64,000 nucleotides of DNA from Nitrobacter sp. NHB1 (GCF_036964665.1 NZ_JBAMDA010000001.1:2208001-2272000), one strand, 5' to 3'; positions 40,434 through 50,298 are shown, counted from the first letter of the stretch. A program made the numbers and translations. Notes: generated by a model not told the origin, from the sequence alone.

Positions 40434-40775
40434 TCATGGCTGCGGCCAGGTGAACGAAGCGGTGCGTCTGTCGTAGCGGGTGGCGAAGCGGCGAAAATGC
40501 TTGAGACGGTTGAAGCAGCGCTCGATCCGGTTACGGTGTTTGTAGAGGCCGGCGTCATGCGGGATGATGACTTTGCGCGTCCTGTTTGACGGGATCACCG
40601 CTTCGGCGCCCATGGCGGCGATGAGGGCACGCAAGGCGTTGCTATCATAGGCCTTGTCGGCGAGCACGGCGTCCCCGTCCTGGCCTTCGAGCAGCATGGG
40701 GGCTTGCGTGATGTCTCCGACCTGCCCGGCGGTCACGATGACACGCAAGGGGCGGCCCAGCGCATCGGCAAGCAT
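40434..40775 (-). CDS. IS5-family transposase, second frame, C-terminus altered
   Basis: 113 residues holding the later catalytic residues: D in AVLADKAYDSNAL and E in HRNRIERCFNRLKHFRRFATRYD. The protein ends RRTASFTWPQP. In another frame the same bases read VHLAAAMIWLR and stop inside the terminal inverted repeat, which is the usual end of this transposase. A short deletion just before therefore shifted the frame. Translation depends on a -1 shift from the first frame. Confidence 0.82.
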   Translation of the reverse strand: MLADALGRPLRVIVTAGQVGDITQAPMLLEGQDGDAVLADKAYDSNALRALIAAMGAEAVIPSNRTRKVIIPHDAGLYKHRNRIERCFNRLKHFRRFATRYDRRTASFTWPQP

Positions 40776-40789
40776 GTGGACCTTGGTGG

Positions 40790-41164
40790 TCAGTCCACCT
40801 CGGGACCGCCCCAGCGCCTGATCCTTGGCCCCCCTTTTCCGGTGGCCGCCTGCTGATGGGCGCGAACGATGGTGCTGTCGAGCATCAGGTATTGGTTATC
40901 GCGGTCGGCGGTCAGGGTGGCGAACAACCGTTCCCACACGTCGGCATGGCACCACCGGCTGAACCGCCGATGCACCGTCTTCCACTTGCCATAACGCTCT
41001 GGCAAGTCGCGCCAGTGCGCGCCGGATCGCAGCACCCACAGACAACCGTTCACGAACAGCCGATTGTCCGCTCCGGTCCGCCCCGGATCACCGACCTTGC
41101 CTGGCAGCAACGGTGCAATCTTCGCCCACTGCCGATCGCTCAGCTCATACCGCTTGATCCCCAT
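40790..41164 (-). CDS. IS5-family transposase, first frame
   Basis: 124 residues beginning MGIKRYELSDRQWAKIAPLLPG, the N-terminal part of IS427-group transposases, with the first catalytic D in YLMLDSTIVRAHQ. At A4G6 (40829-40838, minus strand) a -1 ribosomal shift would join it to the second frame through GGAKDQALGRSRGGLTTKVH. The zero frame ends soon after at GGPEVD. Confidence 0.85.
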   Translation of the reverse strand: MGIKRYELSDRQWAKIAPLLPGKVGDPGRTGADNRLFVNGCLWVLRSGAHWRDLPERYGKWKTVHRRFSRWCHADVWERLFATLTADRDNQYLMLDSTIVRAHQQAATGKGGPRIRRWGGPEVD

Positions 41165-41243
41165 CGTGCAGCTCCGTGCCAGAATCACGGAACCCTATGA
41201 ATCAGCGATCAGACCGCTTGGGAATCCTGAATGTCGATCCGTC

Positions 41244-43418
41244 CTAATCCGTTACACCAAGCACAACCGGCGGGACCCTGGCCTGCTCCATCGCCTGGCG
41301 AACGTGGCGGCGCAGGCTTTCAAGGTCGTAGGGCTTTTGCAGAACAGCCACGCCGTACCGTGCGGCATCCTGGGCGCAGGCGCTGTAGCCGGTGGTGAGC
41401 AGCACCGGGATGTACGGAAAGCGCGTACCGATCTCGCGCGCGAGATCGAGCCCGTTGCGGCCGCCCGGCATCATGATGTCGGAGAATACCAGGTCCACTC
41501 GCGCATCAACCTGCAGGGCGGCAAGCGCAGCCTCCACACTGGCAACACTGCGCACGCGATAGCCGAGTTGGCGCATGTAATCGGCGCCGACATCGGCTAC
41601 GTCGACATTGTCCTCGACCAGCAGCACGGTGCCGGCGGCTTCGGCCTGCGCCGGCGCCTGTAAGGGCGGCTCGGCGGGTTGCGGCAGTTCCAGGCTGCGC
41701 GGCAGATAGAGCGTCACCGTGGTGCCCTGCCCTTCGGTGCTCGTCACCGTTGCGGTGCCGCCGGACTGCTTGGCGAAGCCATAGACCTGGCTCAAACCAA
41801 GCCCGGTGCCCTTGCTGACATCCTTGGTGGTGAAGAACGGCTCGAACACGCGCATCATGACATCGGCGGGAATGCCTTGCCCGGTGTCTGCGACGTGCAC
41901 GGCAACGAAATCGCCGGAAAGTCCTTCTTCGCTGGCATTGCCCCTGAGCGTCACCGGCCTGGCGCTCATCGACAGCGCGCCGCCGTCCGGCATGGCGTCC
42001 TTGGCGTTGACGGCGAGGTTGAGGATTGCAAGCTCGAATTCGCCGGGGTCGACGCGTACGGCGCAGACCGTATCCGGCACTTTGACATTAATCTCGATAT
42101 CGGTGCGAAGTGAGCGCGTGAGCAATTCACGCAGCACCGGAAGCCGCTGCGCGAGATCGATCACCTCCGGCGTCAGCGTCTGGCGTCGCGAATAAGTGAG
42201 CAAATGGCGGGTGAGCGTCTCGCCGCGGTGAGTGGCGGTGCCGATCATATCGAGCAGCCGCAGGGACTTTTTGTCGGTGAGTTCGCCGCGCAGACGCTGC
42301 ACGCTGCCGCTGATGATCATCAGCAGGTTGTTGAAGTCGTGCGCCACGCCGCCGGTTAACTGCCCGATCGCTTCCATTCGTTGCGCGTGACGCAAGGCGT
42401 TCTCGACCGCCTCGCGCCGCTCGGATTCGTCGTAAAGACGTTGCGTCCGCCGCAGCGCCAATCCAAGGACCGCGAACAGAAACACCATCAACGGGGCGCC
42501 GAAAATCAGGTAGTTGATATTGTAACGCAGCCACTCGGAAACAATCGCCTTCCATTCCACGCCCGCCAGCGCGTAGAGAGGATAGCCCGCGATCTTGCGA
42601 TAGCCGATGCGGCGGGTGATGTGGTCGTATGGCGACTCCTCCGTATAAATGGAGTAATCGTGCCCGCGCGCGATACGGGCGCTAAAATCCTTGTCGTCGT
42701 CGAAGCTGAGAAGACGAGCCGGCGAGACAACAGGATAGCGCGCCAGAAAATGGCCGTCGGCGCGCACCAAGGCAAAATAGTCGACTGTACCGCTGATATG
42801 GGCGTAGAAATTCTCGAAATAGCGCGTCAGGACTGCAATCGAGATGGCGCCGTTGAACGTGCCGTCGTCCGAAGGCCGGCGCTGCGACAGTGAAATGAAA
42901 TAGCCTGGCACGCCCGGGCGGGGCGCGTTGATGGTGCTCACATATGTACCGCCCTCTCTGCTTTTCAACGCGGTAAAATAGTCAGCCTTGCTGAAGTCGA
43001 TATCCCCCGGCGCGGGCAGATCGTTGGAGGAAACCAGCGGACGGCCGTTGCGGTCGATGATCTCGATGCCTTGCATCTGCGGCGCGTCCGTGACGATCCG
43101 CTTGAGCCGTTTGTGCAGGGCAGCTTCGTTCAGGCGGATGTCGTTATCCGACATGCCGCGCACGACCTCGTTGACTTCTGCGCAAGCACGCTCGACCGTT
43201 TCCAGCACCTTAAGCGAATGCTCATGCAAGATGTCGAGCGAGCGATCGATGCGCTCGTTGGTGATGCGTTCGAAATTGCGGTAATCCACCCAGGCGGTAA
43301 TCGCAAACAACGCCATCGGCAGCACGACCGATGCCACCATCAAAGCCTTGAGCAGCCTGACGGCGGCGTAACGCTCGCTCTGCACAGCGCGGTGGGACTG
43401 CCCGTGTTCCACGGTCAT
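41244..43418 (-). CDS. Hybrid sensor histidine kinase with C-terminal receiver
   Basis: A 724-residue membrane kinase. Spans lie at about 22-44 and 302-322 and enclose a large periplasmic sensor of the dCache/PDC type. The transmitter has H360 in GGVAHDFNNLL, N-box NLAVNAKDAMPDGG, G1 DTGQGIPADVM, F-box FEPFFTTK and G2 GTGLGLSQVYG. A receiver domain follows with phospho-acceptor D647 in VFSDIMMPG. No response-regulator gene is adjacent. The stop codon TAG is formed at the edge of an IS5-type element, and the protein end is intact. Confidence 0.92.
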   Translation of the reverse strand: MTVEHGQSHRAVQSERYAAVRLLKALMVASVVLPMALFAITAWVDYRNFERITNERIDRSLDILHEHSLKVLETVERACAEVNEVVRGMSDNDIRLNEAALHKRLKRIVTDAPQMQGIEIIDRNGRPLVSSNDLPAPGDIDFSKADYFTALKSREGGTYVSTINAPRPGVPGYFISLSQRRPSDDGTFNGAISIAVLTRYFENFYAHISGTVDYFALVRADGHFLARYPVVSPARLLSFDDDKDFSARIARGHDYSIYTEESPYDHITRRIGYRKIAGYPLYALAGVEWKAIVSEWLRYNINYLIFGAPLMVFLFAVLGLALRRTQRLYDESERREAVENALRHAQRMEAIGQLTGGVAHDFNNLLMIISGSVQRLRGELTDKKSLRLLDMIGTATHRGETLTRHLLTYSRRQTLTPEVIDLAQRLPVLRELLTRSLRTDIEINVKVPDTVCAVRVDPGEFELAILNLAVNAKDAMPDGGALSMSARPVTLRGNASEEGLSGDFVAVHVADTGQGIPADVMMRVFEPFFTTKDVSKGTGLGLSQVYGFAKQSGGTATVTSTEGQGTTVTLYLPRSLELPQPAEPPLQAPAQAEAAGTVLLVEDNVDVADVGADYMRQLGYRVRSVASVEAALAALQVDARVDLVFSDIMMPGGRNGLDLAREIGTRFPYIPVLLTTGYSACAQDAARYGVAVLQKPYDLESLRRHVRQAMEQARVPPVVLGVTD

Positions 43419-43804
43419 ACACCTTCGAAACCGGAGGTCCGAATACAGTTTATAGTATACGCCTTAATCGAGATAAAATCTCGCCGTCGCGGACGAGCCG
43501 TATATGGAATACGCCATAGTGGACGCCACCATCGTGAGGTGAGGGTCCCCCCGCCACGGGCACACGAGAATTGCGACACCCGGAGTTTGCAGTTTTATCC
43601 TGGACGGTGGCAGTTTGGCGCGCCATTCAGAGTAAGCATTTGAAACTTTATATCATTGAGTCTGCTATATAATTCCGAGCAATTGTTTGCCTTCGGCAAT
43701 CCTGACGTCGGTTTCGGCAGGCGAGCGACGGCGCGCTTCGATCCCGGCCGCATTGAGGTTGGGCGAGGATATCCTTATATCATTCCGACAAGGGAGTGCT
43801 CGCC
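43419..43804. other. Divergent intergenic region, kinase / nfeD operon
   Basis: A 386-base gap that must contain both promoters. An AT-rich patch at 43640-43675 includes TATAAT (43668-43673), a possible -10 for the plus-strand operon, with no convincing -35. No ORF with coding character is seen. Confidence 0.4.
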
Positions 43805-45202
43805 GTGCGGGCCGTACAGGCGATTCTTGCCGTGGCACTTGCAGCCGCCGCTTTGGTTTTCTCTCCCCTTCCCGCCTCGACGCAAGAGAGCGGCAAACTT
43901 GTGCTGACGATCGCGATCGATGGAGCGATCGGACCGGCGACCACCGGTTATGTGAAGGACGCTCTCGCCAAGGCGCGCGAACGACACGCTGACGCCGTCA
44001 TTCTGCGTCTGAATACGCCGGGCGGTCTCGCCAGCAGCATGCGCGAAATCATCGCCGATGTACTGGCCTCGCCCGTTCCCGTCATCGGTTATGTTGCCCC
44101 GTCCGGAGCCCATGCCGCCAGCGCCGGCACCTATATCCTCTATGCCACGCACATCGCCGCAATGGCGCCAGGCACCAATCTCGGCGCAGCGACGCCAGTG
44201 CAGATCGGCAGTCCGGTGCCGGGCCTGCCGGGCATCCCCCACAAAGACGGCAAGGACAAAAAAGACAGCACCCAGCAACCGGAGCCGAAGGACGCAATGA
44301 CGGCGAAGGTAACGAACGATGCCGTCGCCTTTATCCGCAGCCTGGCCGAGTTGCGAGGACGGAACGCCGATTGGGCCGAGAAAGCCGTCTGCGAGGCAGC
44401 CAGCCTTTCCGCCAGCGCGGCGTTGCAGGCCGGTGTCATCGATCTCATCGCGCGCAACCCGGCTGAATTGCTCCGGCAAGTCGATGGCCGTACTGTGGAA
44501 GTTGCCGGCGGCCAGATCCGGCATCTGGCAACGAAGGGCGCGACGATCGAGACGATCGATCCCGGATGGATCTCGCAATTTCTGTCGATCATCACCGATC
44601 CCAACGTCGCCCTCATTCTTCTGCTGATTGGCACCTACGGCCTGATTTTCGAATTCATTTCCCCCGGCGCCGTCGCGCCCGGCGTGGTCGGCACGATCTG
44701 TCTGCTGCTGGGCCTCTATGCCCTCAACCTGCTGCCGATCAGTTATGCCGGCCTTGGGCTGATGATGCTGGGAATCGCGCTTCTGACGATCGAAGCCTTC
44801 AACCCGACCGTGGTTCTCGGACTCGGCGGAGTCATCGCCTTCGTCCTTGGTGCGCTGATGTTGTTCAGGAACGAGGCGCCCGGATACCAGTTGTCATGGA
44901 CCTTCGTCGGCATCGTGGCGTCGATGTTCACCGGGCTGGTTCTCATCGTGCTCCGCTCGCTTCGGCGCGCCCGCAAAGCTCCGGCACAAGTCGGCGCGCA
45001 AGCCATGCGCGGCCTGTTTGCCGAGGTTCTCGACTGGAACGATAGTGAAGGCCACGTCTTCACGCAGGGTGAGCGATGGCAAGCCCGCGGCACGGAAGCC
45101 TTCATGCCCGGAGAGACGGTCGAGGTGGCCAGCATCACGGGTCTGACGCTGACGGTGCGTCGCCGGCCGGCACTCAGCGGCGGCCAAGGAGGTGTGCGAT
45201 GA
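43805..45202 (+). CDS. NfeD-type membrane-bound ClpP-class serine protease
   Basis: A 465-residue protein. A signal peptide precedes a ClpP-like protease domain with catalytic S106 (AASAGT) and likely K168 (MTAKVTND), the Ser/Lys dyad known from archaeal 1510-N. A Lys/Asp-rich insert ([12 protein letters not shown]) sits between them. Four or five spans follow (about 260-390), then a small C-terminal OB-fold domain. Full-length NfeD proteins cleave stomatin/slipin C-termini. GTG at 43805 is eight bases from AGGGAG; the in-frame GTG at 43796 overlaps that site. The stop overlaps the slipin start. Confidence 0.9.
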   Translation: MRAVQAILAVALAAAALVFSPLPASTQESGKLVLTIAIDGAIGPATTGYVKDALAKARERHADAVILRLNTPGGLASSMREIIADVLASPVPVIGYVAPSGAHAASAGTYILYATHIAAMAPGTNLGAATPVQIGSPVPGLPGIPHKDGKDKKDSTQQPEPKDAMTAKVTNDAVAFIRSLAELRGRNADWAEKAVCEAASLSASAALQAGVIDLIARNPAELLRQVDGRTVEVAGGQIRHLATKGATIETIDPGWISQFLSIITDPNVALILLLIGTYGLIFEFISPGAVAPGVVGTICLLLGLYALNLLPISYAGLGLMMLGIALLTIEAFNPTVVLGLGGVIAFVLGALMLFRNEAPGYQLSWTFVGIVASMFTGLVLIVLRSLRRARKAPAQVGAQAMRGLFAEVLDWNDSEGHVFTQGERWQARGTEAFMPGETVEVASITGLTLTVRRRPALSGGQGGVR

Positions 45203-45963
45203 TGTTCGATTACGTAACCTATGTAGTGCTCGCGGTCGTCGTGATCGCATTTCTCTCCTCGGCCATTCGCATCCTGCGGGAATACGAGCGCGGCATCATC
45301 TTCACGCTCGGACGCTTCACCGGCGTGAAAGGTCCGGGCCTTATCATCCTGATTCCGTTCGTGCAGCAGATGGTGAAGGCCGATCTCAGGGTCATGGTGC
45401 AGGACGTGCCGCCGCAGGACGTGATTTCCCGCGATAACGTTTCCGTCAAGGTGAACGCCGTGCTTTATTTCCGCATCATCGATCCCGAACGCGCGATCAT
45501 CAAGGTCGAAAACTTCATGGCCGCGACCAGTCAGTTAGCGCAGACCACGCTGCGCTCGGTGCTCGGCAAACACGAACTGGACGAGATGCTCGCGGAGCGC
45601 GACAAACTCAACGGCGCCATTCAGGAGATTCTCGATCAGCAAACCGATGCGTGGGGAATCAAGGTCACCAATATCGAGATCAAGGACATCGACCTCAATG
45701 AAAACATGGTTCGCGCCATCGCCAAGCAGGCCGAGGCGGAGCGGCTGCGGCGGGCGAAAGTGATCAACGCAATGGGCGAGCAGCAAGCTGCCGAGAAGCT
45801 CGTCGAAGCCGGACGCATCCTTGCTCAGGAGCCGCAGGCCATGCAACTGCGCTATTTTGCGGCGTTGCACGACATTGCGGGCGAGCGATCGTCGACTGTG
45901 GTCTTTCCACTGCCGATGGATCTGCTCAGCCATCTGATGCCGCGATCCGACGGAACGTCATGA
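45199..45963 (+). CDS. Slipin / stomatin-like SPFH protein
   Basis: A 254-residue protein with an N-terminal membrane anchor ([18 protein letters not shown]) and an SPFH/band 7 domain ([32 protein letters not shown]). A coiled-coil-prone tail ([26 protein letters not shown]) ends in [10 protein letters not shown]. These proteins oligomerise at the membrane and are partners and substrates of NfeD. AAGGAGG precedes the ATG at 45199, and a second ATG follows at once. The start overlaps the nfeD stop (ATGA), so synthesis is coupled. Confidence 0.92.
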   Translation: MMFDYVTYVVLAVVVIAFLSSAIRILREYERGIIFTLGRFTGVKGPGLIILIPFVQQMVKADLRVMVQDVPPQDVISRDNVSVKVNAVLYFRIIDPERAIIKVENFMAATSQLAQTTLRSVLGKHELDEMLAERDKLNGAIQEILDQQTDAWGIKVTNIEIKDIDLNENMVRAIAKQAEAERLRRAKVINAMGEQQAAEKLVEAGRILAQEPQAMQLRYFAALHDIAGERSSTVVFPLPMDLLSHLMPRSDGTS

Positions 45964-45972
45964 CGTCTGCCA

Positions 45973-46626
45973 ATGCTGGATGTCCAGAACCTGACCAAAA
46001 CCTATCGTTCGGCGCAGGAACGGATCACCGTTCTTCGCGGTGCCTGCCTGCGCGTTGACGCCGGCGAGAGTGTCGCGCTGACCGGCGAGTCGGGAAGCGG
46101 CAAAAGCACCTTGCTGCACCTGATCGCGGGCCTCGATCGGGCGGACGGCGGTTCCATCCGGCTCAATGAGACGGAGGTGACTGCACTGGCGGACCGGGGC
46201 CGTGCAGCGCTGCGCCGGGACCGGCTGGGACTGGTTTTTCAACAATTCAATCTGATCCCCTCTCTCACGGTCGCCGACAACCTGGCTTTTCAGTCGCGTA
46301 TCGCCGGGCGTCACAACAGCCGGTGGCAAAGCGAACTTGTCGATCGGCTGGGGCTCGGCGATTTGCTGAACCGATATCCCGAGCAACTCTCAGGCGGCCA
46401 ACAGCAGCGGGTTGCAATCGGGCGCGCGCTTGCGGTCAGGCCGCCTCTGCTCCTCGCCGACGAGCCGACCGGCAACCTCGACGAAGCGACGGCCGACGAG
46501 GTCATGGATCTCGCACGCGATCTCATTCAGCGAACCGGATGCGGTTTCCTGATGGTCACGCACAGCGCGCGGCTTGCCGCGACGCTGGACCGGCAAGTCC
46601 TGCTCAGCGCCGGACTGATCTCGTGA
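45973..46626 (+). CDS. ABC transporter ATPase (LolD/MacB type)
   Basis: A 217-residue ATPase with Walker [10 protein letters not shown] (about 38-46), signature LSGGQQQR, Walker [14 protein letters not shown] and H-loop MVTHS. LolD/MacB-type ATPases drive FtsX-like permeases that extract lipids or lipoproteins or transmit force (mechanotransmission). It starts nine bases after the slipin gene, and its stop overlaps the permease GTG, so the two proteins form one transporter. Confidence 0.93.
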   Translation: MLDVQNLTKTYRSAQERITVLRGACLRVDAGESVALTGESGSGKSTLLHLIAGLDRADGGSIRLNETEVTALADRGRAALRRDRLGLVFQQFNLIPSLTVADNLAFQSRIAGRHNSRWQSELVDRLGLGDLLNRYPEQLSGGQQQRVAIGRALAVRPPLLLADEPTGNLDEATADEVMDLARDLIQRTGCGFLMVTHSARLAATLDRQVLLSAGLIS

Positions 46627-49085
46627 AACAAAGATTCTGGATCCTCGCCGTTCTGCTCAGCCATTGGCGTCGGCATCCGATGCAATTGACAACCCTCATG
46701 GTCGGCCTGATCTGTGCGACCGCATTATGGAGCGGCGTGCAGGCGCTGAACCAGCAGGCGCGCATCAGCTACGATCGGGCCGCGGCGGTCTTTGGCGGCG
46801 CCCGCGTCGCGATGCTGGTCGGGCAGCGGGACACGACGTTTCCCCAGCAACTCTTTATCGACTTGCGCCGGGCAGGTTGGCCGGTCTCACCTGTCCTCGA
46901 AGGCCGCGTTCGCATTCACGGGAAGACATTTCGCCTGCTGGGAATCGAACCGGTGACGTTTCCGGCGGCGGCAGGGTCGGTCCCGGCGATCGGAAAATCG
47001 AATCTGCAGACATTCATCGCCCCGCCGGGAGAGGCTCTGGTCGCGCCGGAGACATTGAGCGAACTCTCGGAAACGGGAGGCGCGGCCCTGCGGACAGACG
47101 ACGGTGCATTACTGCCGCCCCTCAAGGTTCGCGCGCAACTCGCACCGGGCGTTATGATCGTCGATATCGGACTGGCGCAAAGCATTCTTCGCCTGCCGGG
47201 CCAGCTCTCGCGTCTGTTGATCGGAAAAGCGCGCGGCACGCACGCGCCGCTCGAGGCTGTCGCTGATGACAAGCTCAGATATGTCGCCCCGGACGCCGAA
47301 ACCGATCTTGAGCGTCTGACCGACAGCTTTCATCTCAATCTATCGGCCTTCGGGCTGCTGTCGTTTCTTGTCGGGCTCTTCATCGTCAACTCTGCGATCG
47401 GCCTCGCCTTCGAGCAGCGCATGCCGATGCTGCGGACCCTGCGCGCCTGCGGGGTAGCGTCCCGGACGTTGAACGGTGTGTTGCTGATCGAGCTGCTGGT
47501 GCTGGCCCTCGCAGCCGGCCTGATCGGGTTGGCCTGCGGCTATCTGATCGCCGCAGCGTTGCTGCCCAATGTCGCCGCAAGCCTGCAAGGGTTGTATGGC
47601 GCCCGGATTCCGGGTGAATTGACGCTCAGACCGGAATGGTGGGCCGCGGGACTTGCGATGAGCGCCCTGGGAACGCTGGCGGCGGCAACGACGAGCCTCT
47701 TGAAAGTGATCCGCACTCCGGTTCTCGCGATGGCGCAGCCCTATGCCTGGCAGCAAGCCCAACGGCGATGGCTGCGCTGGCAGGGCATCGCGGCCGTCGC
47801 GATGCTTGTGACGGCGGTCGCCGTGCTGACGACCGGCGATTCGCTGATGTCGGGATTCGCAGTGCTGGCGGCCCTGCTGCTGGGCGCAGCGCTGGCGCTG
47901 CCTGTTCTGCTCGGATTCGCGCTTCGCGCCGGCGAACGAAGCACGCGCCGGCCGCTCGTGTTGTGGTTCTGGGCCGACAGCCGCCAGCAACTTCCGGGCC
48001 TATCACTCGCGCTGATGGCATTGCTGCTCGCGCTCGCGGTCAATGTCGGCGTGGGAACCATGGTCGAGAGTTTCAGCAAGACGTTTGCCACATGGCTGGA
48101 CGGCCGGCTCGCGGCGGATGTGTATGTCAACGCGCGCGACGACACGCAGGCCCGAGACATCGAAACAAGGCTGCGCGCGCGGCCCGAGGTCACCGCAATT
48201 CTGCCGAGCGGCCGTGCCGAGATCGAGATCGGCGGCTGGCCGGTGGAGGTTCTTGGCCTCGCCGATCATGCCACCTATCGCGAGCGGTGGCCGTTGCTCC
48301 GATCGAAAACCAATGCGTGGGACGAGGTCAAATCAGGTCAGGCTGCGCTGATCAGCGAGCAACTGGCGCGCAAGTTGAAACTGCGGCTCGGCGATCGGCT
48401 GACGATCAGCACCCCCCGCGGCACCTGGCCTCTGGACATCGCGGCGATCTACGCCGATTACGGCAATCCCAAAGGGCAGATCGCCGTCAATATCGACGCC
48501 TTTACACGCCGGTTTCCAGACCTGCCGCGAACCCGGTTCGGTCTGCGTGTGACCCCCGGCAAGATCGCACCGCTGATCGACGACATGCGCAAGAGGTTTC
48601 ATCTCGACGAGAGCCGCCTCTCGGATCAATCCGCGCTGAAAGCGGAATCGACGCGGATTTTCAACCGCACCTTCGCCGTGACCGCTGCGCTGAACACGTT
48701 TACGCTCGGTGTCGCCGGCGTCGCGCTGCTCACCAGCCTGCTGACCCTGAGCAATTCCCGCCTTCCGCAACTGGCGCCGCTGTGGGCGCTCGGCCTGACC
48801 CGGCGGCAGTTGGCCGGCATCGAGCTTCTCAAGACGATGTCCATCGCCTTCATCACCGCGCTGCTGGCGCTGCCGCTGGGACTATTGGTGGCATGGTGCC
48901 TGATCGCGGTGGTGAACGTCAGGGCCTTCGGCTGGCGTCTCCCGTTCCATGTCTTTCCGCTGCATCTGATTGAGCTTCTCGGCGTCGCCATGCTGGCATC
49001 GCTGCTGGCGATGCTGGTCCCGGTCTTGAAACTGATACGCATGCCTCCGGCGGCGCTGATCAAGGTCTTTGCCGATGAGCGTTAG
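46623..49085 (+). CDS. FtsX/MacB-like ABC permease (eight or more spans)
   Basis: An 820-residue permease with two FtsX-type halves. Spans occur near residues 18-36, 245-270, 290-320, 340-360, 380-420 (pairs) and at the C-terminus (three or four between 690 and 810). Two large periplasmic domains lie at about 40-230 and 460-680. The layout matches the YbbP/long FtsX family linked to lipid or carotenoid-like substrates. GTG at 46623 overlaps the ATPase stop; upstream in-frame codons belong to the ATPase region. Its end overlaps the next gene by 11 bases. Confidence 0.9.
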   Translation: MKQRFWILAVLLSHWRRHPMQLTTLMVGLICATALWSGVQALNQQARISYDRAAAVFGGARVAMLVGQRDTTFPQQLFIDLRRAGWPVSPVLEGRVRIHGKTFRLLGIEPVTFPAAAGSVPAIGKSNLQTFIAPPGEALVAPETLSELSETGGAALRTDDGALLPPLKVRAQLAPGVMIVDIGLAQSILRLPGQLSRLLIGKARGTHAPLEAVADDKLRYVAPDAETDLERLTDSFHLNLSAFGLLSFLVGLFIVNSAIGLAFEQRMPMLRTLRACGVASRTLNGVLLIELLVLALAAGLIGLACGYLIAAALLPNVAASLQGLYGARIPGELTLRPEWWAAGLAMSALGTLAAATTSLLKVIRTPVLAMAQPYAWQQAQRRWLRWQGIAAVAMLVTAVAVLTTGDSLMSGFAVLAALLLGAALALPVLLGFALRAGERSTRRPLVLWFWADSRQQLPGLSLALMALLLALAVNVGVGTMVESFSKTFATWLDGRLAADVYVNARDDTQARDIETRLRARPEVTAILPSGRAEIEIGGWPVEVLGLADHATYRERWPLLRSKTNAWDEVKSGQAALISEQLARKLKLRLGDRLTISTPRGTWPLDIAAIYADYGNPKGQIAVNIDAFTRRFPDLPRTRFGLRVTPGKIAPLIDDMRKRFHLDESRLSDQSALKAESTRIFNRTFAVTAALNTFTLGVAGVALLTSLLTLSNSRLPQLAPLWALGLTRRQLAGIELLKTMSIAFITALLALPLGLLVAWCLIAVVNVRAFGWRLPFHVFPLHLIELLGVAMLASLLAMLVPVLKLIRMPPAALIKVFADER

Positions 49086-50163
49086 CGCAAATATCTCGCG
49101 CCGGGCATTCGCAACAGCGCTCGCCGTTCTCGGCCTCGGGCGAAAGGCAGCGCTGGCGCAGGGTTTCGCCGGTCTTGGTGTTAATGCCTCCGGATTTGCC
49201 GCGGTCACGCCGGGGCGACGCTTCGTGTTTCCCGCGGATCACGGTCCTCATCCGGATTATCGCATCGAGTGGTGGTACCTCACCGCCAATCTCAGCGACG
49301 CCGAAGGCCACGCTTACGGCGCGCAGTGGACGCTGTTTCGCCAGGCGATGCGGCCGGGGCCGCAACGGGATGGCTGGGCCAATCAACAAATCTGGATGGG
49401 GCACGCCGCGGTCACGCGCGCCGACACCCATCGCACAAGCGAAACCTTTGCGCGCGGCGGCGTCGGTCAGGCCGGCGCGGAAGCTGACCCGTTTCGCGCG
49501 TGGATCGATTCATGGCAGATGCGCGGGCGCGATGGCATGTCCACGATGAATGTCGCACCGCTTCAGATCAATGCATCAGGCGCAGATTTCAATTATGCCC
49601 TGAGGCTCGACGCCGACAAAGCCCTCGTGCTCGAAGGCGACGCCGGCTACAGCCGGAAATCCGAGCGCGGACAGGCGTCCTACTACTACAGCCAGCCGTA
49701 TTTCACTGCGGAGGGGACCATCACGATTGACGGCAAACCCGTCAACGTCAGCGGACAGGCCTGGATGGATCGCGAATGGAGCAGTCAGCCGCTGGCGTCG
49801 GATCAGACCGGATGGGACTGGTTCTCCCTGCACCTTGGGACCAGCGAAAAACTGATGCTGTTTCGCTTGCGGCAAACCGACGCCAAGCCCTCCTTCGCAG
49901 GCAACTGGATTGGACCGGATGGGCAATCGGTTGCGCTCTCTCCGCAAGCCATTGAGATGACCCCGATTGCGATGACCGAGGTCGCGGATCGCAAGCTGCC
50001 GACGAGCTGGCGCATCGCCGTTCGCGACCGGGGGCTGGCGATAGAAGCCGTCCCGCTGAATGCGCGAAGCTGGATGGGGACGAGCTTTTCCTATTGGGAG
50101 GGTCCCGTCAGCTTCACCGGCACCCACCGGGGCGTCGGCTATCTTGAAATGACGGGCTATTGA
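49075..50163 (+). CDS. Tat-exported AttH/CrtC-like lipocalin-fold protein
   Basis: A 362-residue protein of the AttH/carotenoid 1,2-hydratase (hydroxyneurosporene synthase-like) family. The N-terminus SRRAFATALAVLGLG is a likely Tat signal. Family motifs: YRIEWWYLTANL near 60-72, WMGHAAVTR, and SGQAWMDREWSSQ near 226-238. Members often sit beside FtsX-type ABC transporters, suggesting a periplasmic ligand carrier rather than a carotenoid enzyme; no other crt gene is present here. It overlaps the permease gene by 11 bases and ends the operon. Confidence 0.88.
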   Translation: MSVSANISRRAFATALAVLGLGRKAALAQGFAGLGVNASGFAAVTPGRRFVFPADHGPHPDYRIEWWYLTANLSDAEGHAYGAQWTLFRQAMRPGPQRDGWANQQIWMGHAAVTRADTHRTSETFARGGVGQAGAEADPFRAWIDSWQMRGRDGMSTMNVAPLQINASGADFNYALRLDADKALVLEGDAGYSRKSERGQASYYYSQPYFTAEGTITIDGKPVNVSGQAWMDREWSSQPLASDQTGWDWFSLHLGTSEKLMLFRLRQTDAKPSFAGNWIGPDGQSVALSPQAIEMTPIAMTEVADRKLPTSWRIAVRDRGLAIEAVPLNARSWMGTSFSYWEGPVSFTGTHRGVGYLEMTGY

Positions 50164-50222
50164 TCGACGTTGCCAGCCACTTCGGTCACGACGTCTTTCG
50201 AAACAAACGTTGAAAAGCGTCA

Positions 50223-50298
50223 TGGTGCCCAGGGGCGGGATCGAACCACCGACACTGCGATTTTCAGTCGCATGCTCTACCAACTGAGCTACCTGGGC
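50223..50298 (-). tRNA. tRNA-Phe (GAA)
   Basis: A full cloverleaf on the minus strand: acceptor GCCCAGG / CCTGGGC, D-arm with AGCTCAGTTGGTAGAGC, anticodon loop CTGAAAA with GAA, T-arm GTCGG-TTCGATC-CCGCC region, and an encoded CCA end. 76 bases including CCA. Confidence 0.96.

Larger units (their letters stand above)
40406..41243 (-). mobile_element. IS5-family insertion sequence (IS427-like)
   Basis: About 838 bp with terminal inverted repeats CGGATCGACATTCAG (left) and CTGAATGTCGATCCG (right). CTA occurs on both flanks (40403-40405 and 41244-41246) and may be the target duplication; the right copy is the stop codon of the histidine kinase. It carries a two-frame transposase on the minus strand. 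A small deletion near the transposase 3' end may have inactivated this copy. Confidence 0.82.

Noticed and set aside
49075-50163. True carotenoid hydratase (CrtC)
   Set aside because: The fold family fits, but there is no other carotenoid gene, and the neighbours are an FtsX-type transporter, so AttH-like carrier is the safer label.
49576-50283. Minus-strand frame beginning MVEHATENRSVGGSIPPLG
   Set aside because: This is the well-known false peptide made by translating a tRNA gene (tRNA-Phe) and running on antisense to the AttH-like gene.
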